DNA of 64,000 bases from Chloroflexota bacterium (GCA_004347695.1 SLTK01000012.1:47215-111214); one strand, 5' to 3'; numbered from the stretch's first letter, positions 8,859-16,416 are shown. Translations and numbers: made by a program. The notes: generated by a model not told the origin, from the sequence alone.

Positions 8859-9540
8859 CGGATTGTCCTTTCAGATTGGAATTTATTTCAGATATCCGTC
8901 TAATCCAACGCTTCTTACGGTTATTGATATCGGAAGTGTCAGTTTTGATTGTATCTGCCAATATTCGGGGTCTACTATCTCCAATCTTAATTATCACATC
9001 AAACAATTCAACGAGTTCAGGATCATCGACAATGGCTTGGTATACCCTGCTTAATACCTCTTCTTGCTTTTGGGAAGCTTGCTTAACTATAAGAATAGCT
9101 TCCGGGGATCCTTCTTTATCGTCAGGAACATCATCGAGGCGTGGAGTAACCATATCACCATTGCTTTCTGGAGTTTCATCATCAGCAAAAGCAATTTCAT
9201 GTTGTCCTGAAGCAGATTTTATCCACGCATCCATAATGCTATCAACCTGATACTTAAGCCAGGTAAATAGAGAAGATTTCGATGGATCCCAATTCCTTTT
9301 ACCACCTAAGGCCAGAGTTATTGCCTCTTGGACAATATCATCGATTGTAAAATCGTGACCTGGAAGTAAATTGTTATCACTGTCCAACCATCCGTAAAAC
9401 TTTGCTCTCCAGGCTGCATATACCAAGAGCCTCTTGCAAATATCATCCAAATCTGCTTGTTCGAGGAGTCGTAGTGCTTCTGGGATCAGAGTAATATCTC
9501 CTGCTAATAATTGCAAAATATTCTGGCTGAGACTCTCCAA
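8851..9540 (-). CDS. RNA polymerase sigma-factor-like protein
   Basis: The 229-residue product contains a stretch resembling sigma region 2, DDIVQEAITLALGG, then WDPSKSSLFTWLKYQV (about residues 67-100). This matches the DxVQExFxxA ... FDP ... FxxWL pattern of ECF-type sigma factors. Near the C-terminus, SRPRILADTIKTDTSDINNR and a basic helix (KKRWIRRI) resemble the region 4 helix-turn-helix. An acidic linker lies between them. It would direct RNA polymerase to selected promoters. It is the first gene of a three-gene operon and is divergent from the ubiquitin-like operon across a 235-base spacer with a nested palindrome. Divergence from classical ECF factors makes another DNA-binding role possible. 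Confidence 0.65.
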   Translation of the reverse strand: MESLSQNILQLLAGDITLIPEALRLLEQADLDDICKRLLVYAAWRAKFYGWLDSDNNLLPGHDFTIDDIVQEAITLALGGKRNWDPSKSSLFTWLKYQVDSIMDAWIKSASGQHEIAFADDETPESNGDMVTPRLDDVPDDKEGSPEAILIVKQASQKQEEVLSRVYQAIVDDPELVELFDVIIKIGDSRPRILADTIKTDTSDINNRKKRWIRRISEINSNLKGQSDE

Positions 9541-9547
9541 TATATTA

Positions 9548-9604
9548 ATACTGAATTGTGAACGTTTTTTGCCAGGTTGGCAAAAAAAGGCGTTTACTCA
9601 GTAT
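9548..9604. promoter_or_regulatory. nested palindrome in divergent promoter region
   Basis: Two perfect inverted repeats share one centre at base 9576. The inner arms are TTTTTTGCCA (9565-9574) and TGGCAAAAAA (9578-9587); the outer arms are ATACTGA (9548-9554) and TCAGTAT (9598-9604). It lies between the start of the sigma-like gene and the start of the Ubl gene, where a terminator is not needed. A regulator-binding site or dual promoter control element is therefore the better reading. Confidence 0.6.
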
Positions 9605-9775
9605 AAGGTGGTGAGGAACATTCGAGAAAATCTAATGTTGCCAAAATCGATTGGAACGAGTACCAACCTGAATGCTTGGAAGATTTCATTATACATCCAT
9701 GAGCGAAACAAGCTTAAGTTTTTGGCGACGGCGTTCCAAATATCCTAACCGAGTAAACATAAGGAGTATTAGAAA

Positions 9776-10033
9776 ATGAACGACCATAAAATTACTATTC
9801 TCATAAATCAAACCCCTTACCATTTTGAACAGGACACTTTATCGCCACAGAATTTTCGCGATGCTGTTCATGCACCTGGTGAATATGAAGTTTGGCAAAT
9901 ATTGAAATCTCCTGACCCAGAAGGTCAATTACCCAAGGATGATTTACAAGTCACTTCAGAAGTATTAATAAAAAGCGGCCAACATTATCGTGTTGTGCCC
10001 CCTGGCACATTCGGAGGCACAGATGGTGTCTGA
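9776..10033 (+). CDS. ubiquitin-like protein (Multi_ubiq-type, single domain)
   Basis: The 85-residue protein fits the single-domain form of the bacterial multi-ubiquitin family. It has an N-terminal beta-hairpin (KITILINQTPYHFEQ), a Gly-centred middle (HAPGEYEVWQIL), an acidic loop and a final strand HYRVVPPGTFGG. The Gly80-Gly81 pair is followed by four more residues (TDGV), so a protease must trim the tail before activation; the JAB domain encoded two genes downstream is the obvious candidate. Ubiquitin-like proteins are adenylated at the exposed C-terminal Gly and passed to targets. AAGGAG lies 9 nt before the ATG, and the stop overlaps the next gene. Substrates and biological role are unknown; related bacterial operons have been linked to phage defence. 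Confidence 0.85.
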   Translation: MNDHKITILINQTPYHFEQDTLSPQNFRDAVHAPGEYEVWQILKSPDPEGQLPKDDLQVTSEVLIKSGQHYRVVPPGTFGGTDGV

Positions 10034-10406
10034 TATCTTACAAGACGAATTGAATGTACTTAGTTTAGAGGGATATGTTCTGAAATTAATTGAGGCCGAG
10101 GGATTTGCGAATATTTTGTTTCAAAAATACCCTTTACCTCTATCCTATAACAGCACTTTCACAGATTTACTTCTTCGGCTACCTTTGTCATACCCAAATG
10201 GGAAACCCGATATGTTTTGGACTGATGAAAGGCTTCAGTTAATATCGGGAAAAACTCCGAAAAGTGCAGATGTAATTGAGACATATCTTGGACGCCGCTG
10301 GCGCCGTTTTTCTTGGCATGCATCAACATGGAACCCCGGTATTGATAACCTCAAGGTTTATCTTGAGTTTGTAAATACGGGATTAGAAAAGGCGGCAATG
10401 GTATGA
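10023..10406 (+). CDS. Prok-E2_E-like E2/UBC-superfamily protein lacking cysteine
   Basis: The 127-residue product matches the Prok-E2_E pattern: LPLSYNSTFTDLLLRLPLSYP near residue 40, then PDMFWTDERLQL, and WRRFSWHASTWNPGIDNL near the end. Members of this family are encoded beside multi-ubiquitin and JAB-E1 genes and are thought to act as the conjugating partner. No cysteine occurs anywhere in the protein, so classical thioester transfer is impossible; the conserved Trp/His/Ser block may form the active or binding site. I chose the ATG at 10023, which overlaps the Ubl stop by 11 bases, over a TTG at 9990 because it gives the normal family start. It overlaps the E1 gene by 4 bases (ATGA). Confidence 0.8.
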   Translation: MVSDILQDELNVLSLEGYVLKLIEAEGFANILFQKYPLPLSYNSTFTDLLLRLPLSYPNGKPDMFWTDERLQLISGKTPKSADVIETYLGRRWRRFSWHASTWNPGIDNLKVYLEFVNTGLEKAAMV

Positions 10407-11785
10407 AAAAATACCGGCTAAAGATAACTGAACAGGATTTTACCCAATTGAGAGATCTGGTTATGAAAGATTTACCTCTCGAAAATGGTGCCTTCGCACT
10501 CGCGGGTTCTGCATCTGTAGCAAATGGAACTGATATATTGCTTCGAAGGCCAGTCGAAGTTCCTAAGGAGTTGGTGCTAGTTCAAGAAGAATATCATCTC
10601 GAATTATCATCTCAAGCAGTTAATGGTTTGATATCGCTTTGCGAATCCAATCAGCTGGGTGTTATTTTTTGTCACAGCCACAATTTTGGTCTTCAATATT
10701 CACCTTCAGATGATTTCGGAGAGCAACGCCTTGCCACTTTATTCCGGAACTTTATCCCGGCAAATGCTCCAATTGCGAGCCTGCTCTTTTCTCCTGAAGG
10801 AGTTACCGGGAGGGTTTGGCTTGCTGATCAACCAGCACCGACGCGATTGACTGAAATAGTAGTTGTCGGTCGTTATACACATCGTATCAATTTAGAAAAG
10901 AAGTCCACCAATGATTTACCTGTTGACCAAATTTATGATCGACAAATTCGCGCTTTTGGAATAGTTGGGCAAAGATTGATAGCAAGGACTAAAGTCGGGA
11001 TTGTAGGATTGGGGGGAACTGGCTCTCCAGTTGCTGAACAATTGGCCCGACTCGGCGTAAAAGATTTCGTATTAGTTGATCCAGACCATGTTGTTCCATC
11101 AAATCTCTCCAGAGTATATGGGACTTATGCGCATACAATTATGCAAAATAATCCGAAACTAAAATCGAAGGTAAATATTATTCGAGATCACATTCGACAG
11201 ATAAATCCACAGGCTAATGTCCTCTATCTCCAAAAAAGCGTTGTTACGAAAGAAGCAGCAGAAGCCCTTCTGGACCGGGACACTATTTTCTTGTGCACAG
11301 ATGAACATTGGGGTCGTTCAGTTGTTACACAGATTGCTTATCAATACATCATTCCTACTATCAATATCGGGGCCAGCATCACATCGACAGATGGGAGAAT
11401 TTCAAACGCCCTTGGTGTAATTGACATTATTCGTCCGGATCTTCCGTGTTTATGGTGCAAACATTTTCTTCGGTCAGAACGAATTGCAGCAGAGAGTGTG
11501 CCGCAAGATTATAGAAACGCACAACAACAGGAAGGGTATATAGATGTTATAGACACAGAGGCACCTTCTGTTGTTAGCCTCACATCAACTATCGCAAGTA
11601 TGGCAGTATCGCTATTTCTTCAACAATTGACCGATTTTATGGGTCCAAAAGGTGATATTTCGAGACTTAACTATAATTTATTAGACAATGAAATTTGGAG
11701 AGGTCGAACAAATATTAACCCGGGTTGTGTTTGTCGAAAAGTCAAAGGATTTGGAAACCTTAAACCCCTCCCAACCATCGAATAA
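10403..11785 (+). CDS. JAB/Mov34 peptidase - E1 (ThiF-type) adenylyltransferase fusion
   Basis: This 460-residue protein has two domains. Residues about 1-150 form a JAB metalloprotease with Glu27, His91-Ser-His93, Ser100 and Asp103, the JAMM zinc ligands. Residues about 175-450 form an E1/ThiF domain with GLGGTG (202-207) for ATP, VDPDHVVPSNLSR after it, and a structural zinc site formed by C349xxC352 and C442xC444. The JAB part probably trims the Ubl tail after Gly-Gly or removes Ubl from targets; the E1 part adenylates it. The usual catalytic cysteine of MoeB/ThiF, which lies after the first CxxC, is not visible; that stretch reads APSVVSLTSTIASMA. It acts with the two genes before it, with which it overlaps. 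A cytoplasmic protein. Confidence 0.88.
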   Translation: MKKYRLKITEQDFTQLRDLVMKDLPLENGAFALAGSASVANGTDILLRRPVEVPKELVLVQEEYHLELSSQAVNGLISLCESNQLGVIFCHSHNFGLQYSPSDDFGEQRLATLFRNFIPANAPIASLLFSPEGVTGRVWLADQPAPTRLTEIVVVGRYTHRINLEKKSTNDLPVDQIYDRQIRAFGIVGQRLIARTKVGIVGLGGTGSPVAEQLARLGVKDFVLVDPDHVVPSNLSRVYGTYAHTIMQNNPKLKSKVNIIRDHIRQINPQANVLYLQKSVVTKEAAEALLDRDTIFLCTDEHWGRSVVTQIAYQYIIPTINIGASITSTDGRISNALGVIDIIRPDLPCLWCKHFLRSERIAAESVPQDYRNAQQQEGYIDVIDTEAPSVVSLTSTIASMAVSLFLQQLTDFMGPKGDISRLNYNLLDNEIWRGRTNINPGCVCRKVKGFGNLKPLPTIE

Positions 11786-12171
11786 ACCTGTCAGCTGTTG
11801 TTCTAATGCAATCGAATAATTTATCGTAACTTCGCGTGCGCCGGTCGATAGACCGAGCGCGTTGCTCGTCCGCAAATCGCCATGCGCTCAGGGTTTATCT
11901 TTTGTTGTCATGCTGAACGCAGTGGTTGCCACCGAGACCCTGGGTGACATATCGGCACGCAGAAAGCTTTGTGTGTGCGCAGTGCTTCGACAGGCTCGAT
12001 CACAGAGCGCCCTGCCTGCTTTTGGGATAGCCCCCCTACAAGTTAAGGCATCAAACGAATAATATCGATGTGGTGATCTACAGTTCTCACATATGCTATT
12101 GCAGCAAGGATAAGCATTCTATTCGATAAGTGCAGCTTGCTTCGACCTCTCCGAGGTCTCGTAACGACAGC
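11786..12171. other. non-coding spacer at right edge of ubiquitin-like locus
   Basis: No gene is supported. GC content rises again after about 11830. It contains pieces of dispersed repeats: GCTTCGACAGGCTC (11984-11997), CACAGAGCGCCCTGCC (12001-12016) and AAACGAATAAT (12053-12063). The last is shared with the left flank of the locus at 7123-7133. A weak hairpin (GACCTC/GAGGTC, 12144-12158) lies after the zinc permease stop on the minus strand. Confidence 0.5.
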
Positions 12172-13020
12172 CTATCTTGCCACCGCCCGTATGCGGCGGT
12201 TGAGGCTGGTAGCGACCCATACGATTGTGAACACTGCCGTACAGGTCAGTACGATAGCCGCGCCGGACGCTACATTGAAATAATACGACAAATACAGCCC
12301 GATCACTGCCGAAACTGCCGCGATGGCTGCGGCCAATGCCATCATCTTCCATAGCCGGCGGGTGAGCAGGTAGGCTGTCGCGGCCGGCGTTACCAGCATG
12401 GCTACCATCAACGCCACCCCCACGGTCTGCAGCGAAACCACAATGGCCACCGCGATCAGCACGATCAATATATTATCCATCAGGCGGGCGGGCAGGCGCA
12501 GCGTAGCCGCCAGAACCGGGTCGAATGCCAGGATCATAAATTCTTTGTAAAACAAGAAAACCACCACCAGAACGAGGCCGCCGAAAACCGCGGTCAGTAG
12601 CAGGTCCTGCGTGCCGACCCCCAACACGTCGCCGAACAGAAAATGAGCCAGATCGACGGTGTAACTGCGTACCGACGAGATCAACGCAATGCCCAGCGCA
12701 AACATCCCGGCGAAGATGATACCGATGGCCGTATCCTCTTTGATGCGGGCGGTGCGGCTGACCGCGCCAATGCCAAGGGAACTGACCACCGCGGTGCCCA
12801 TAGCCCACCAGAAGAGCGGTTCACGCGCTCCGCCTCCCACCAGGTAACCAACCGCCAGGCCGGGCAGGATGGCATGCGCCAGCGCGTCGCCAAAGAAGGC
12901 CATGCCGCGCAGCACCACATACGCGCCAAGCACGGCGCACACAATGCCTACCAGTACTGCGGCTGCCATACCGCGCAGCATGAAGGGGTATTGCAGCGGC
13001 TGCAAAAGGACTTCAAGCAT
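12172..13020 (-). CDS. znuB: metal (zinc-type) ABC transporter permease
   Basis: The 282-residue protein has eight or nine hydrophobic segments and the ABC-3 family pattern, with VLRGMAFFGDALAHAILPGL near residue 40 and LVTPAATAYLLTRR near 220. It forms the membrane channel of a Zn2+/Mn2+ importer with the ATPase encoded upstream. I start it at the ATG at 13020, which overlaps the ATPase stop by 8 bases. A longer frame to 13110 is possible but would add a 30-residue tail read through the ATPase gene. It is the last gene of the four-gene metal operon. Confidence 0.88.
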   Translation of the reverse strand: MLEVLLQPLQYPFMLRGMAAAVLVGIVCAVLGAYVVLRGMAFFGDALAHAILPGLAVGYLVGGGAREPLFWWAMGTAVVSSLGIGAVSRTARIKEDTAIGIIFAGMFALGIALISSVRSYTVDLAHFLFGDVLGVGTQDLLLTAVFGGLVLVVVFLFYKEFMILAFDPVLAATLRLPARLMDNILIVLIAVAIVVSLQTVGVALMVAMLVTPAATAYLLTRRLWKMMALAAAIAAVSAVIGLYLSYYFNVASGAAIVLTCTAVFTIVWVATSLNRRIRAVAR

Positions 13021-13867
13021 GATCGTGTTCTCCCTCGTCGCAGCAAGAATCACCCAGAGCCAGAGTGCCGTCAACCACGGGGAGTAAACGCAAGTGACTG
13101 CCGTAGGCATCCACCAGTTGCACCGGGTTGAGCACAGTTTCAGCCAAACCGATCCCGACCAGGCGGCGATTGAGCAGCATGACCCGGTCGAACCGTTCGC
13201 CGGCGATCTTCAGGTCGTGCAAAGCGACCATCACCGTCACACCCTGGCTGTGTAACAATTCCAGGACGCTGAAAAGTTCTTCCTGGGCGCGCGAGTCCAG
13301 GCCCGTGAGCGGTTCGTCCATCAGGATCAACTCAGCTTCCTGGGCCAGGGCGCGGGCAATAAACATGCGCTGCTGCTGCCCGCCCGAAAGCTGTTGAATC
13401 TGGCGGTCGGCCAGGTCGAGCAGTCGGACGGTATCCAATGCCTGCTGGACCAGTTGCCAATCATGGTGTGTCGGCCAGCGCAGCAGCCCCAATTTGCCTG
13501 TGCGGCCCATCATGACCACATCGGCAACCGTGGCCGGGAAGCTCCAGTCGACCTGGGTGCGCTGCGGCACATAGGCGATGCAGATATGCCCGCCTGGTTC
13601 GTGACCGGCAACCTCTACCAGCCCGCGACTGGGGCGCAGCACGCCGGCGATCACTTTGAACAGGGTTGATTTTCCGGCGCCATTTGGGCCGACGACGGCC
13701 AAGCGTTCACCGCGCTGTAATTCGAAGGTTAGATTTTCAAGGGCCGCCCCGGAATCGTATTCAACGGTCAACCCCTCCACCTTTAAAATCGGTTTGTCCG
13801 GGGAATGCGGATGCGGGTGTGCCAGAAAGGTAAGATTGGGATTGCGAAATCGATCAAGAAATGCCAT
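13013..13867 (-). CDS. znuC: metal (zinc-type) ABC transporter ATP-binding protein
   Basis: The 284-residue ABC ATPase has Walker A GPNGAGKST near residue 59, the signature LSGGQQQR near 160 and Walker B LILMDEP near 182, followed by the D-loop and H-loop (MVALHDL). The C-terminus ends in a Cys/Asp/His-rich stretch (CCDEGEHDHA) that may bind metal. It powers uptake with the permease and the binding protein encoded next to it. The gene lies 21 bases after the binding-protein gene. Confidence 0.9.
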   Translation of the reverse strand: MAFLDRFRNPNLTFLAHPHPHSPDKPILKVEGLTVEYDSGAALENLTFELQRGERLAVVGPNGAGKSTLFKVIAGVLRPSRGLVEVAGHEPGGHICIAYVPQRTQVDWSFPATVADVVMMGRTGKLGLLRWPTHHDWQLVQQALDTVRLLDLADRQIQQLSGGQQQRMFIARALAQEAELILMDEPLTGLDSRAQEELFSVLELLHSQGVTVMVALHDLKIAGERFDRVMLLNRRLVGIGLAETVLNPVQLVDAYGSHLRLLPVVDGTLALGDSCCDEGEHDHA

Positions 13868-13888
13868 TTTTTGCCTTCACATGCTTGC

Positions 13889-14809
13889 CTAGGGTTTCAA
13901 GGCAGCGACCATTGCGCTAACGTTATAGTGAACCATGTCCAGGTAGGTGGCGGCGGGGCCGCCGGGTTCAGAGAACGATTCATGATACAGGCGCACCAGT
14001 TGTACTCCCGTGTCGTCTGATACGCGCTGCGCCAGGGTTGGCGTAACCGCATCGCTGATAAAGATCGCCCGTACATTATGTCCCCGGATGGCTTGCTCAA
14101 TTTTCGCCAGGTCCTGTGCCGAGGGTGAGGAACTGGTACTGAAGCCGGGGATGATGGCGCCAATCTGCTCAAAGCCATAGCGAGCGGCAAAATAGCCGTA
14201 AACCAGGTGGTCTGTGACCAGGGTACGGTTGGCAGCCGGGATAAGCGCAACCTGCTCCACCACCCAGCTATCCAACTCTTTTAGACTGGCTGTGTAGCGC
14301 TCTGCGTTTGCCTGGTAGATTGCGGCATTCGCCGGGTCAAGCTCGACCAGCGCTGCGCGGATATTTTCGACCCACACCATGACGTTGTTTGGATCAACCC
14401 AGGTATGCGGGTCACCGGTGTGTGCATCCTCGCCATCCGGTTCACCCGCCGGGGCTTCCAGCAACTGAATCCCATCCGAGACTGCGATCACACGAGCTTT
14501 AGCGCCGGCGTTTTCGATCAGCGGTTGCAGAAATTCTTCCAGGCCAGCGCCGTTGGCAAAAATGATGCTGGCATTCTGCACCATGGCCATATCGCGCGGC
14601 GAGGGCTGGAAGTTGTGCGGTTCGGCATTAGGCGGCAGCAGGGTCGAAACAGTAAAGGCGTCGCCGCCAATTTGCCGGACGACGTCAGCGACAATACTGG
14701 TGGTGGCAACGACTTTCATCTCACCTGCCGGGGTGGCAGCAGGCGGTTGGCAGGCAGTTAGCAGCACCAGCAGGAGCAGCGCTGGCAGGAAAAGATAGCG
14801 GGGGTGCAT
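13889..14809 (-). CDS. znuA: metal ABC transporter substrate-binding lipoprotein (ZnuA/TroA family)
   Basis: The 306-residue protein starts with a lipoprotein signal (LLLVLLTAC), so it is anchored outside the membrane. TroA-family metal ligands are visible: His in AEPHNFQPSP, His in GDPHTWVDPNN, His in VTDHLVYGYF, and an Asp in ISDAVTP. Three His plus one Asp is the usual zinc set, and a short His/Asp stretch (GEDAHTGDPH) precedes the second ligand. I use the ATG at 14809, which puts the signal peptide at the N-terminus and leaves a 4-base gap to the regulator gene. The longer frame to 14896 would bury the signal. Confidence 0.9.
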   Translation of the reverse strand: MHPRYLFLPALLLLVLLTACQPPAATPAGEMKVVATTSIVADVVRQIGGDAFTVSTLLPPNAEPHNFQPSPRDMAMVQNASIIFANGAGLEEFLQPLIENAGAKARVIAVSDGIQLLEAPAGEPDGEDAHTGDPHTWVDPNNVMVWVENIRAALVELDPANAAIYQANAERYTASLKELDSWVVEQVALIPAANRTLVTDHLVYGYFAARYGFEQIGAIIPGFSTSSSPSAQDLAKIEQAIRGHNVRAIFISDAVTPTLAQRVSDDTGVQLVRLYHESFSEPGGPAATYLDMVHYNVSAMVAALKP

Positions 14810-14813
14810 AAGG

Positions 14814-15269
14814 CTAAGACTCCGATAAGGTTGAAATGGGCTTGCGGCAGTTCGGACAGGTGCCGAAAAATTGCAGCCAATGTTCGTTGATGGCAAAACC
14901 GGTGTCGCTGGCGACCTTGCCGGTCAGCGGGTCAAGATCATCCCCGGCAAAGGTTTGCACCAGCCCGCAGGTGGTGCACAGCAGCAAGTGCTGGTGACCG
15001 TCAGCGGTGCGCAGGTAGCGGTGGCAACCGTCAGGGAGATGCACCCGCTCGATAAGGCCTAATTCTTCCAGCTTTTCGAGGGTGCGATACACGGTGACCA
15101 GCCCCAGGCCAGGGTGTTCGGTGCGGCCAAGGTCGTAGACTTCTATCGGCCCGAGCGCGCGGGATGTGCCGACCATCAGTTCGACAATGGCGCGCCGGGG
15201 AGCGGTCACCCGGCAGCCGGCGGACTGTAGCAGGTCAAGCCAGCGAGAGACAGTTATGGTTGGGGTCAT
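14814..15269 (-). CDS. Fur-family transcriptional regulator, probably zinc-responsive (Zur-like)
   Basis: The 151-residue protein has a winged helix with GCRVTAPRRAIVE and VTVYRTLEKLEELGLIERV. A C-terminal dimerisation domain contains HQHLLLCTTCG and a second CPNC pair, which form the structural zinc site of Fur proteins. It is the first gene of the metal-import operon, only 4 bases before the binding-protein gene, and a perfect Fur-type palindrome lies 14 bases before its start. I infer that it represses its own operon when metal is plentiful. Zinc is favoured over iron because of the transporter type. Confidence 0.9.
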   Translation of the reverse strand: MTPTITVSRWLDLLQSAGCRVTAPRRAIVELMVGTSRALGPIEVYDLGRTEHPGLGLVTVYRTLEKLEELGLIERVHLPDGCHRYLRTADGHQHLLLCTTCGLVQTFAGDDLDPLTGKVASDTGFAINEHWLQFFGTCPNCRKPISTLSES

Positions 15270-15282
15270 AAGTTCTATTGTA

Positions 15283-15301
15283 ATTGAAAATCATTTTCAA
15301 T
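15283..15301. promoter_or_regulatory. Fur/Zur-type operator
   Basis: ATTGAAAAT (15283-15291), one C, and ATTTTCAAT (15293-15301) form a perfect 9-1-9 palindrome resembling the Fur/PerR/Zur box. It ends 14 bases from the start of the Fur-family gene on the minus strand, so it should control the whole zinc-import operon. Confidence 0.82.
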
Positions 15302-15773
15302 ACAAGGGTTACGCTTGTTATGTTGCCCATACTCGCAGAGCACCCTTCGGGTGGAGCACGCTGCGCGTGAGTGAAGCGAAACATCTCGAATCGACTGGCA
15401 GGTAGACCCTTCACTTCGTTCACCCACAGGGTGCCCTGCTGGCAGGGTGACAAACTAACGGGCAGGGTGACATCGTTCAGATGTGGCAGCCCTCCTGTGG
15501 AATGATTTTCGAACACCTGCGGTGAGGAGCTATTTTATTTAAACCCATCTGATCCCTGAGCCTGGCGCACCAATATAGCACCTGGAATAAGCCAATGAAA
15601 TGATGCCTGAGTTCATGAATATTTCTGTACATCATTAGGAGTGATTCTTGTTTTCGCAGGTTCGAGTCCTTGAGCTATTTGCACACCGTTGTGCGACAAA
15701 GGGCTATTTGGTTACCCGGGGCCGGGCCAATCGAAATTGCCATCTGCTTAGTTCCCGGCGCTAATTGTTGACC
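15302..15773. other. non-coding spacer with repeat fragments
   Basis: No gene is supported. It includes a repeat-like segment with CAGAGCACCC TTCGGGTG near 15336-15355 and two GGCAGGGTGACA words near 15432 and 15461. A GATCCCTGAGCCTGG fragment occurs near 15551. The frames here are short and lack ribosome-binding sites. Confidence 0.5.
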
Positions 15774-15802
15774 TTGCAAATTAACAATTCGTCCGCTAAA
15801 AT
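15774..15802 (+). promoter_or_regulatory. sigma-70-type promoter of dodecin gene
   Basis: TTGCAA (15774-15779), a 17-base spacer, and TAAAAT (15797-15802) form a good promoter. The dodecin ATG is at 15861, preceded by AAAAGGAG. Confidence 0.65.
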
Positions 15803-15860
15803 AAATTAATTCGATTGTTTACCAATCCGATCTTTATTCAATCCGTTAAAAGGAGTCGCA

Positions 15861-16067
15861 ATGGCAGTCTCAAAAATTGTTACCCTAAAAGCCTCTTCTC
15901 CACTCAGCTTCGATGAAGCCATTAAAGCCGGGGTTGCCCGCGCCCACAAAACTCTCAAACATGTCACCGGCGCCTGGGTCAAAAATCAAGAAGTCTTGAT
16001 TGACGATGGCGGTCGAATCACCGAGTACCGGGTTGAGATGAAGGTCACCTTTATTCTCGAAGACTGA
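15861..16067 (+). CDS. dodecin family flavin-binding protein
   Basis: The 68-residue length and the pattern SPLSFDEAIKAGVARAHKTL, then GAWVKNQEVLIDDGGRITEY, fit dodecin, a small hollow dodecamer that binds flavins or CoA and is thought to buffer free flavin. The conserved Trp of VTGAWV stacks on the flavin in known structures. It is monocistronic with its own promoter, and AAAAGGAG lies about 6 bases before the ATG. Confidence 0.93.
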   Translation: MAVSKIVTLKASSPLSFDEAIKAGVARAHKTLKHVTGAWVKNQEVLIDDGGRITEYRVEMKVTFILED

Positions 16068-16416
16068 TTCTATTTTTTCGGCAAATTTGATTGGCGGCTG
16101 CTAAATTTGCCCCTCCAAGAGAATTGAACCTTTTACCAACAGGTCTCAATCGAATTTCCTGTTCCAATACTCAATTGCTCGCCTATTAACTCAAAAATGG
16201 ATGTCTGAAGGAGATTAATTAAGTTCCGCCAGGTTCGAGTCTTTGCAGTGGTAGCATACCATCATGCGATGACCAGCCTGCTCCCTGAGCCTGTCGAAGG
16301 GGCAGGTGATGGATATGACTTCGATAGTTAGAGATCTGTCGTTCGCAAACCTACTCTGACTGGCATCGCCCGGGAAAACCATTTGCTTCGGCGAGCTCTC
16401 TTTGACAATTCCCCTC
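16068..16416. other. non-coding spacer with dispersed repeat
   Basis: No gene is seen. CCCTGAGCCTGTCGAAGG (16283-16300) is the reverse complement of the CCTTCGACAGGCTCAGGG family found elsewhere in the window. There is no clear terminator after dodecin. Confidence 0.5.

Noticed and set aside
9565..9587. Intrinsic terminator reading of the TTTTTTGCCA/TGGCAAAAAA hairpin
   Set aside because: It lies between two divergent gene starts with nothing to terminate and shares its centre with an outer palindrome, so a regulatory site is more likely.
9434..9748. 104-residue plus-strand frame in the divergent spacer
   Set aside because: It begins inside the sigma-like gene and crosses the nested palindrome. 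It has no ribosome-binding site and no family likeness.
9990..10022. TTG start for the E2-like gene 11 codons upstream
   Set aside because: It would add a tail translated from the Ubl C-terminus, including the only Cys. The ATG at 10023 fits family length and coupling better.
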